This document shows, piece after piece, positions 1-5,125 of a stretch of DNA of 8,650 nucleotides. The DNA lies in NCBI GenBank assembly GCA_001725215.1, contig MEFT01000049.1:1-8650 (forward strand), written 5' to 3'. A program made the translations under genes and the position numbers. Within the stretch, counting starts at the first letter, position 1. Every line of letters starts with the position of its first letter. Origin of the DNA: Clostridium sp. SCN 57-10. GTDB lineage: Bacteria > Bacillota > Clostridia > Oscillospirales > Butyricicoccaceae. A model generated the notes under the pieces. It was given only the letters and a program-made list of their open reading frames with translations. It had not been told where the DNA came from and did no database searches.

Positions 1-443
1 TTGTCGAACACTTCGCACTCGGGCTTGATGTCGCGAGCGATCATTTTTTCGCCGAAATCGCGGATCATGTTCTCAGTGTTGACGAACACGTCGTCGCCGC
101 CGAAGTTGCAGGTGCCGCAGTCAAGCGTCGCCATTTCGGGGTTGAGCGTCGTCGGCTGCAGGCGTTCGTCGTTCGACATGCCGACCGCGCCGCCCGTCGA
201 GGGCTGGATGATCACGTCGGGGCACTTTGCGTGAATGGCGTCCATGCACGCCTTAAAGCGCGCGGCGCTTTGCGTGGGGGTGCCGTCGTCCTCGCGGACA
301 TGCAGGTGGATGATCGATGCGCCGGCCTTATACGCCGCATACGCTTCGTTCGCGATTTCCTCAACCGTATAGGGTACGGCGGGGTTATGCTCTTTGGTAA
401 CCTCGGCTCCGCAGATACAGGCGGTGATAATCAGCTTTTCCAT
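1..443 (-). CDS. kce: 3-keto-5-aminohexanoate cleavage enzyme (BKACE family), 5' part only
   Basis: The frame opens at ATG 443 and runs off the window edge after 147 codons; the family is usually about 275 residues, so roughly the N-terminal half is present. Kce is a zinc enzyme of lysine fermentation that converts 3-keto-5-aminohexanoate plus acetyl-CoA to acetoacetate plus 3-aminobutyryl-CoA. Visible landmarks of this TIM-barrel family are Glu14 in the first strand (ITACICGAE), the zinc-ligand motif HLHVRE (His46 and His48), QPSTGG (residues 80-85, with Ser82) and the PEMATLDCGTCNFG stretch (102-115). The start is fixed by a good ribosome site (AAGGAGTGAGG) just upstream. The gene follows kal on the same strand after a 181-base spacer, and the next pathway step is carried out by that neighbour. 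The family is clear. The exact substrate is inferred from the kal neighbour and from strong similarity to known Kce N-termini. Confidence 0.93.
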   Translation of the reverse strand, partial: MEKLIITACICGAEVTKEHNPAVPYTVEEIANEAYAAYKAGASIIHLHVREDDGTPTQSAARFKACMDAIHAKCPDVIIQPSTGGAVGMSNDERLQPTTLNPEMATLDCGTCNFGGDDVFVNTENMIRDFGEKMIARDIKPECEVFD

Positions 444-459
444 ATTACCTCACTCCTTA

Positions 460-570
460 TACGAATTCGTAGCTAAAAACACAATGTTTTAGCCCGCCGT
501 GTCTTGCACGGCGGCGGGCAGAGCCCGCGCGGATGTTGTTTCACGCCGTTCGCCTGCGTCAGCACGCAGG
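460..570 (-). other. hairpin-rich spacer between kal and kce
   Basis: The 181 bases between the kal stop and the kce start hold no credible gene but several inverted repeats. CCTGCGT/ACGCAGG is at 553-570. GCGGGC/GCCCGC (514-519 with 523-528) overlaps the alternative pairing CCGCCGTG/CACGGCGG (494-501 with 507-514). GCTAAAA/TTTTAGC pairs 472-478 with 487-493. A 12-base palindrome, TACGAATTCGTA, sits at 460-471 immediately before the kce ribosome site. No hairpin is followed directly by a clean T-tract on the minus strand, so this is not an obvious terminator. It could be a REP-like repeat, an mRNA stability or processing element, or a weak attenuator that sets the kal to kce ratio. The function is unknown. 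Confidence 0.5.
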
Positions 571-624
571 TTCGATCTCCAATCGCCGGGCAAAATGCGC
601 GGCGCTGTGATCGTGAAGCGGCAT

Positions 625-1017
625 TTACGCGTTGTGGGGCTTGCGCTGCTTATCCTTGGGCACGACGCAGGTTCCGCTCGCGCGGCACACAACGATGGGC
701 TCTTCGAGCACGTCGCAGGCGGAGTCGTTGATGTCGGGACGCGGAGCGATGACCTTGCGGGCTTCAAACACCATCTTGCGCGAGGTGTTGCCCATCTTCA
801 CGATTTCGCCGCTTGCCTCGATATAATCGCCGGCAAACACAGGCGCCAGGAACTCGACCTCGTCATAAGCCTTGAACAGACCTTCGTCTCCGTCGGACAG
901 GATGAGAAGCTCGGTGGCGACATCGCCGAACAGGCCCAGCATGCGGGCGCCGTCCACCAGGTTTCCGCCGTAATGCGCGTCGTGCGCACTCATGCGCAGT
1001 CTGATTGTCGATTTCAT
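625..1017 (-). CDS. kal: 3-aminobutyryl-CoA ammonia lyase
   Basis: This is a 130-residue single-domain hotdog-fold protein, the usual size for Kal. It eliminates ammonia from L-3-aminobutyryl-CoA (the product of Kce) to give crotonyl-CoA, which feeds the butyrate-forming pathway. Recognisable family stretches are the N-terminal AHYGGNLVDGARML (residues 14-27), GDVATELLI, DEGLF, the EFLAPVFAGDYIEASGEI segment (55-72) typical of hotdog thioesterase/dehydratase relatives, GNTSRKMVFEARKV (76-89) and the C-terminal CRASGTCVVPKDKQ. The start ATG at 1017 has an excellent AGGAGG ribosome site 6-7 bases upstream. It is the first gene after the lysine riboswitch and its two terminators, and is probably co-transcribed with kce. 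Pathway assignment is supported by the neighbouring kce and kamB/kamC. Confidence 0.95.
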   Translation of the reverse strand: MKSTIRLRMSAHDAHYGGNLVDGARMLGLFGDVATELLILSDGDEGLFKAYDEVEFLAPVFAGDYIEASGEIVKMGNTSRKMVFEARKVIAPRPDINDSACDVLEEPIVVCRASGTCVVPKDKQRKPHNA

Positions 1018-1059
1018 ACTATAACCTCCTGAATATTGTGATCGATGTAGTTTTTGAAC

Positions 1060-1097
1060 AAAAAAGCACTATTGAAAACTTCGTTTTCAATAGTGCT
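1060..1097 (-). terminator. second (distal) intrinsic terminator, T2, before kal
   Basis: The arms AGCACTATTGAAAAC (1065-1079) and GTTTTCAATAGTGCT (1083-1097) are exact reverse complements. They give a 15-bp stem with a 3-nt loop, followed on the minus strand by six T's (1065-1060). The plus strand has no T-tract, so it acts on minus-strand transcription. It lies about 43 bases before the kal ATG, downstream of the riboswitch and its first terminator, and does not overlap the aptamer's P1 strand. Any transcript reaching kal from upstream must pass it. I see no good promoter between it and kal. Confidence 0.9.
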
Positions 1098-1106
1098 CCA
1101 TGCGTG

Positions 1107-1150
1107 AAAACAAAAGGCTACCGATCCGAAGAAATCTTCGAACCGATAGC
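1107..1150 (-). terminator. riboswitch expression platform: terminator T1 overlapping P1
   Basis: Read on the minus strand, GCTATCGGTTCGAAGA (1150-1135) pairs along its whole 16 positions with TCTTCGGATCGGTAGC (1132-1117) when three G-U wobbles are counted. It is followed by C and the tract TTTTGTTTT (1115-1107). The 5' end of this stem, CTATC (1149-1145), is also the 3' strand of riboswitch helix P1, so the P1 helix and the full terminator cannot form together. If P1 holds CTATC, the remaining hairpin is shortened and set 6-7 bases back from the T-tract, which should stop it terminating. This predicts read-through when lysine is bound (an ON switch). Confidence 0.85.
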
Positions 1151-1307
1151 GCTTCATGTCCTACATGACAAGAGTGCTGCGCTGAGCATCACTCCCAAGT
1201 AAAGCGCATGGGGCTGCGAATTACTTTCGGCAAATCATACATTCACGCATGTCATCGGACGCCCCGTCCTTGTCATCCTGCGCTACCTTATGGTCTGCAC
1301 CTCTATC
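1145..1307 (-). promoter_or_regulatory. lysine riboswitch (L box) aptamer
   Basis: Landmarks of the lysine riboswitch occur in the right order on the minus strand. The 5' P1 strand and conserved GATAGAGGTGC start at 1307. A P2 hairpin has stem GGACG/CGTCC and a GGGG(C) loop at 1265-1261. The junction GCCGAA is at 1231-1226. P3 has stem AAGTAA/TTACTT and loop GCCCC at 1214-1210. P4 (GAGTG/CACTC) follows, then TTGTC, P5 (CATGT/ACATG) and the closing AAGCGCTATC. The P2 loop GGGGC and P3 loop GCCCC are exactly complementary, matching the kissing-loop contact known for this class. P1 is GATAG (1307-1303) with CTATC (1149-1145). This is a free-lysine sensor placed before lysine-degrading genes. The P2 region is divergent from lysC-type examples, but the overall match is strong. 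Confidence 0.92.
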
Positions 1308-1344
1308 TCTTGCGAGTATGAAGTTGTCGGTTTCGTCCATATAC

Positions 1345-1373
1345 AGTGTATCGGAAATGCGATTACTTGTCAA
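1345..1373 (-). promoter_or_regulatory. sigma-70/A-type promoter for the riboswitch and kal-kce
   Basis: On the minus strand a perfect -35 TTGACA (1373-1368) is separated by 17 bases from a -10 TACACT (1350-1345; four of six consensus positions). The start site would fall near 1337-1338, about 30 bases before the riboswitch P1. The -35 hexamer covers the TGA stop codon of kamC, so the promoter is packed into the gene end. It would allow kal-kce expression independent of the lepA-hemW-kamBC transcript. Confidence 0.72.
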
Positions 1374-2824
1374 TAAGATTTTTCGATCAGCTCAATAATT
1401 TCCTCATCAAGCGCAAGCAGACGGCAGATGTTCAGCGCCTCACGCGGGCAGCCCTCGTCAGGTCCCACGGGATGCAGAGAATAGTCCATGTGACGCGCGA
1501 TGGGCGCAAAATCATCGCCCCCCGCCGCCGCCATTTCGGCGCGCAAGCGCTCCGGATCAAGCCCCTTTAGCCCCGCCACCTGATAATGCGCGCGCGCCAG
1601 CTCGGCAACATCGTCATAATGCGTTGTCAGAAAGGCGACGCAGTTCTGCGTATTGAGATACTCAACCACGGCGCGCACGATAATGGCGCCCTCCTCGGGG
1701 TTGGTACCGCGCGCAAACTCATCCAGGGCAAGAAAGGCAAAACCCTGGCGCACGGCGCGCAGCAGCTCTTTGAGCCGCACAACCTCCGCCCCGAACGTGG
1801 AAAGCCCCTGCTCGACCGACTGCAAGTCTTCAGACACCATGCCGATCGAGTCAAAAAGCGGCACGGCCGCCTCTTCGGCGAACGCGAAAAAGCCCATCTG
1901 CACGAGAACGATGTTCAGCGTCACGGTCTTGAGCGCAACGCTTTTTCCGCCCATGTTCGCGCCGGTCAGCACGGTTGCGCCGCGCTCGAGGCGAATGCTC
2001 ACTGGCGTAAAGTGCTTGCCCTGCGACACAAGCAGCGCCTGGACCTGGGGGTTGACCACGTTGCGAAACGCGACCTCCCCATCCGTCAGCCGCGGGCGCA
2101 CCGCGCCGTGGCGCACGGCGAGCGCCGCCTTCTGCAAAAGCAGGTCGAGCCGTGCGATCACCTCGATATTGTGCAAAAGCGTATCCAAAAAGGGGCGCAG
2201 CTCGGCCGAAAGCCTGTTGCGAACCGCCGTTTCCTCCCGTTCCTCCTCCGCAATGACATTTGCCCTGCGTATGGCAAGCGCGTCGCCCTGTACGCCGCCA
2301 GTGCGGCGCATCTCCTCATCGACCAGCTTCTTTTCACGTCGAATCTCGCGCAGGCGGTCAGAATACAGCTCGCTGATGTGGAACGTCGCCACGCGCGCCC
2401 CCTCCGGGTCAAGCAGATCAAGCGCTTCTTCGCAATCGTCGACCGAGTAGCCGGTCAGCTGCGCCGCCTCGGCGAGCTCGCTGAGCGGGGGCGTAAGGCG
2501 CGCGAGATGTATGAGAAAGTTTTTCAGCTCAAACAGCTCCACTTCGCCGAGTGAATGACTGGCGCATTTTTTCACCGACCGCGTAACGTCCTTCATGTGC
2601 ATCATTGCGTGCTGCACGGCGGCAATGCTTTTCTGCTGCTCCTGCCACACTTCGGTCACGCGTGCGAGATCGTCAAGCTCCAGCTCAAGCTTCGCGCGCT
2701 CGCGCGGGGCGCACGGATGCAGTTTTTTAATCAGCGCTGCGCCGAACGGTGTACAGGGCGCCAGCAGATCGAGCACATATTGCAGCCCAACGGCTTGCTT
2801 CTGGGCAAAGCTCAGTTCAAGCAT
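1370..2824 (-). CDS. kamC: KamC, MutS-like ATPase of the lysine 5,6-aminomutase reactivating system
   Basis: This 484-residue protein carries a MutS-family C-terminal ATPase. Walker A is TGANMGGKS (287-295), followed by the MutS signature STFGAE (342-347), Walker B LALDEFARGTNPEEG (365-379) and the TTH switch (400-402). The N-terminal ~240 residues are helical and charged and resemble the MutS core/lever region. There is no N-terminal mismatch-recognition domain and no C-terminal Smr domain, which separates it from MutS1 and MutS2. Proteins of this kind are encoded with KamB in lysine fermentation clusters and restore activity to adenosylcobalamin-dependent lysine 5,6-aminomutase (KamDE) after it is inactivated. 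The start ATG at 2824 has an AGGAGG site 8 bases upstream, inside the end of kamB; the two genes overlap by 13 bases, so they are translationally coupled. No terminator lies at the gene end except the riboswitch ones. Confidence 0.88.
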   Translation of the reverse strand: MLELSFAQKQAVGLQYVLDLLAPCTPFGAALIKKLHPCAPRERAKLELELDDLARVTEVWQEQQKSIAAVQHAMMHMKDVTRSVKKCASHSLGEVELFELKNFLIHLARLTPPLSELAEAAQLTGYSVDDCEEALDLLDPEGARVATFHISELYSDRLREIRREKKLVDEEMRRTGGVQGDALAIRRANVIAEEEREETAVRNRLSAELRPFLDTLLHNIEVIARLDLLLQKAALAVRHGAVRPRLTDGEVAFRNVVNPQVQALLVSQGKHFTPVSIRLERGATVLTGANMGGKSVALKTVTLNIVLVQMGFFAFAEEAAVPLFDSIGMVSEDLQSVEQGLSTFGAEVVRLKELLRAVRQGFAFLALDEFARGTNPEEGAIIVRAVVEYLNTQNCVAFLTTHYDDVAELARAHYQVAGLKGLDPERLRAEMAAAGGDDFAPIARHMDYSLHPVGPDEGCPREALNICRLLALDEEIIELIEKSY

Positions 2825-3840
2825 GGTTCGTCCTCCTTCACATCGATGACCGGCACAGGCAGCGCGGCGGTCATTTTCTCTTTCAGCACCTTCGCTTCAA
2901 AGCGATAGCCGTAGGCCGAGACGGGGTTGACCGTCACGGCGCGCAGGCTGACCGCGTCGCGCACGGCAAAGGTACCGCCGCGGCGCGTGAAACGCGACAT
3001 CCATTCCTCACCCGCAAGCACCTTGCTCGCGTCCTCCGCGACGAGCGTCAACTCCTCGAGCGGCACGCCGGACAGCACAAGCGGACTGATGACCGCATCG
3101 GTCACCGCACCCGACACCGCGAGGTAGCGCACGTCACCGCGCCGCTTGAGAAACGCGCTTTCGTCCGCATCGTCCGCCGCGGGGCGCACCGCCTCATGCT
3201 CCCCCGTATAAAAGCGCAGCTTTTCCCCGCTCTGTTCAAGCGTTTCGGCAAGTGCACGGTCGGCAAGCTCGGGCAGATTCAGAATATCGCAGATATGCTT
3301 GGTCATCGACACCACGGTGTCAAGGTCCTTGTGGCACGACGCGCCGGTGCACAGCACCGTAGCCTCAGTCACGGCGCGCGAGCATAGGCTTCTGCGGCTG
3401 ATCGCACCGTCAATGATGATTTTCTCCGCGCCAAACTCCTCAAACAGCGTGCGCACGCCCATGAGCTGGCGGTTCATCGAAGGACCGGCGAGCTGGACAT
3501 AACCGTCGCTCAGCGCGCGGAACAGAACGACCTCGCCGAGCGGTGTCGCGATGCCTGTGGCATACAGCACCTCGCGCGTCATGTCGCACAGCGGCAAAAG
3601 CCCCGCCGCCGTAGCAAACAGCGTGCCGCTGCGGATATAGATGCGCGGCTTCGGCGTCGTGGTTACCACGTCGCGCGATTCGCCGTCGCGTCCGATGCTC
3701 GTCAGCCCAAGCACGACGCCCTGGCGGTCATATTCGGCAATCATACGGTTGAGCGCCGTTGTTTTGCCGGCGTTTTTGCACATGCCGATGATCGACAGTG
3801 ACCGGTAGCCGCCGCATAACCCGGTTAACGTGATTTGCAT
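2812..3840 (-). CDS. kamB: KamB, P-loop subunit of the lysine 5,6-aminomutase reactivating system
   Basis: This 342-residue soluble protein has an N-terminal P-loop, GMCKNAGKTT (19-28). It is followed by a SIGRDGE segment (about 48-54) and a central region with IIIDGAISRRS (about 136-146) and TEATVLCTGAS, in the style of a SIMIBI/dethiobiotin-synthetase-like NTPase. Proteins of this type sit beside the MutS-like KamC in lysine fermenters and are named as the partner reactivase subunit for lysine 5,6-aminomutase. The ATG at 3840 follows an AGGAGG site by 4 bases and lies 12 bases after the hemW stop. The 3' end overlaps kamC by 13 bases. The pairing with kamC, and with kal and kce further along, supports the name. 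The mutase genes themselves (kamD, kamE) are not in the window. Confidence 0.87.
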   Translation of the reverse strand: MQITLTGLCGGYRSLSIIGMCKNAGKTTALNRMIAEYDRQGVVLGLTSIGRDGESRDVVTTTPKPRIYIRSGTLFATAAGLLPLCDMTREVLYATGIATPLGEVVLFRALSDGYVQLAGPSMNRQLMGVRTLFEEFGAEKIIIDGAISRRSLCSRAVTEATVLCTGASCHKDLDTVVSMTKHICDILNLPELADRALAETLEQSGEKLRFYTGEHEAVRPAADDADESAFLKRRGDVRYLAVSGAVTDAVISPLVLSGVPLEELTLVAEDASKVLAGEEWMSRFTRRGGTFAVRDAVSLRAVTVNPVSAYGYRFEAKVLKEKMTAALPVPVIDVKEDEPCLN

Positions 3841-3852
3841 GGTTCCTCCTGT

Positions 3853-4977
3853 TTACTGTACCGCGTCGAGCACATCCGCAATGATGGCGTTCGACACGAA
3901 AAAGCCTTTCGGCGTAAGCCGCCACACGCCCGCGGCATACTCCGCGTAGCCTCCGTCCACATACTTGCGCAGAACGGCGGCATAGGGCGAAAAGTCGTAC
4001 CCAAAGCGGGTGTAAAATGCGTGCTCGTCGATACCCGCCGTCGTACGCAGACGCAGCATAACGTATTCTCCGCTGCGGTTGCGCACCGAGAGCTCGTCCA
4101 TCTCCTCGATGATCGCGCCGCGCCCGCTCATGCCCTCAAGATACTGCGCAAGATCGCTCGTAAAGCTGAAGCGTTTGCCGCCGTAGAGGCTGTGCGCCGA
4201 GCAGCCGAAGCCGATATACTCGGTCAGATCCCAATACTTACTGTTGTGGCGCGACACGCAGCCGTCCTTCGCAAAGTTTGAAATCTCATACTGCGCAAAG
4301 CCGAGCTCGCGCAGACGGTCGCACACGGCAAGATACATATCGGCCACCGTGTCGTCGTCGGGCAGCGCTGGGTTTTGGGCGAAAAGAGGTGTGCCCTCCT
4401 CCAGCTTGAGCGCGTAAGCCGAGATATGACGCGGCTCAAGCGCCGCGATCGCCTCAAGCGACGCGAGCACATCGCCCACGCTCTGTCCGGGCAGGCCGTA
4501 CATCAGATCGAGCGACAGATTGTCCGTGCAGTATTTGCGGCAAAGCTCCGCCGCCTGCGCCGCCTGCTCAAACGTATGAATACGCCCAAGCGCGCGGAGC
4601 TCATCGTCGTTCGCCGACTGCACACCCATAGAAATACGGTTGACGCCCGCGGCCTTCAGCTGGCGAAACAGCTTTTTATCGGCACTTTCAGGGTTTACCT
4701 CCACCGTAATTTCGGGGTATTTAAGCCGCACATATTTCTGCAGCGTGCGCAGCAGATGCGCGATGCGCTTTCCGCCGAGGATGGACGGCGTTCCGCCGCC
4801 AAAGTAAACCGTATCTGCCTCAGCGGCGTTTTTGTGGCGGAAGCACTCTTCAAACTGTGTGCTCAGCGCCTCGACGTAGCGGTCGAGCAACTTATCGTCA
4901 AACCGCGCCGTCGAGCAAAAGTCGCAGTAACCGCACTTCTGCCGGCAAAACGGAATGTGAATATAAATTCCAAGCAT
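3853..4977 (-). CDS. hemW: HemW, radical SAM heme chaperone (coproporphyrinogen oxidase-like)
   Basis: This is 374 residues from ATG 4977, the normal length for HemW. The radical SAM cluster motif is C11-xxx-C15-xx-C18, with the extra Cys21 seen in this family. GGGTPS is at 60-65, VEVNPES at 92-98, GVQS at 118-121, DLMYGLPGQ at 157-165 and the HemW-type HNSKYW motif at 244-249, followed by EYIGFG. HemW binds heme and is thought to deliver it to respiratory enzymes; it is often misnamed HemN. The same frame stays open to 5349, but that extension runs into lepA and is not protein-like. An in-frame ATG at 5019 also exists, but it lies in a repeat and has no ribosome site. The ribosome site for 4977 is also poor. 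The lepA-hemW order is standard in Firmicutes, where hrcA often follows; here kamB follows instead. Confidence 0.94.
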   Translation of the reverse strand: MLGIYIHIPFCRQKCGYCDFCSTARFDDKLLDRYVEALSTQFEECFRHKNAAEADTVYFGGGTPSILGGKRIAHLLRTLQKYVRLKYPEITVEVNPESADKKLFRQLKAAGVNRISMGVQSANDDELRALGRIHTFEQAAQAAELCRKYCTDNLSLDLMYGLPGQSVGDVLASLEAIAALEPRHISAYALKLEEGTPLFAQNPALPDDDTVADMYLAVCDRLRELGFAQYEISNFAKDGCVSRHNSKYWDLTEYIGFGCSAHSLYGGKRFSFTSDLAQYLEGMSGRGAIIEEMDELSVRNRSGEYVMLRLRTTAGIDEHAFYTRFGYDFSPYAAVLRKYVDGGYAEYAAGVWRLTPKGFFVSNAIIADVLDAVQ

Positions 4978-4990
4978 ATGATGACCCAGC

Positions 4991-5120
4991 CTATCAAAAG
5001 CCCTTGGGGCGTAATCCATTTGATTTTCAGTGACACACGCACCGAAAACACCGCAGCCCGCCGTTTTTTCGCAAAAAAACTTGAGCCGCACGCGAAAGGG
5101 GATACGATCCCCCTTCGACA
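4991..5120 (+). repeat. dispersed hairpin repeat, copy R1
   Basis: The gap between lepA and hemW is filled by a sequence clearly related to 7031-7190 in opposite orientation. Shared blocks in order are TATCnAAAGCCC, GGGCnTAAnCCAT, TTTTCnGTGACA, CGCnCCGAAAA, an A/T palindrome (GTTTTTT/AAAAAAC around 5063-5080) and a terminal hairpin GAAAGGGGAT/ATCCCCCTTC (5094-5116). R1 is shorter than the other copy and its first hairpin is degraded. It overlaps the leader of hemW and ends just before the lepA stop codon. It is probably a non-coding dispersed element of the host genome. Confidence 0.72.
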
Positions 5121-5125
5121 TGATT

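Noticed and set aside
472..528. Intrinsic terminator after kal
   Set aside because: Strong hairpins are present but no hairpin is followed directly by a T-tract on the minus strand; the nearest TTTTT lies within another inverted repeat. Kce is also expected to be co-expressed with Kal.
499..1032. 177-residue plus-strand open frame across kal
   Set aside because: It is antisense to kal, which has clear family identity and an AGGAGG site.
1005..1202. 65-residue plus-strand open frame over the riboswitch
   Set aside because: The region is explained by the kal ribosome site, two minus-strand terminators and the aptamer. The peptide has no protein features.
1586..2554. 322-residue plus-strand open frame opposite kamC
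   Set aside because: It is antisense to a well-supported ATPase gene. The His/Arg/Gln/Leu-rich composition is typical of the complement of GC-rich coding DNA, with no recognisable domain.
1370..2824. Reading the ATPase as DNA repair MutS or MutS2
   Set aside because: It lacks the mismatch-binding N-terminal domain and the Smr domain, and it is coupled to kamB in a lysine fermentation setting, which fits KamC better.
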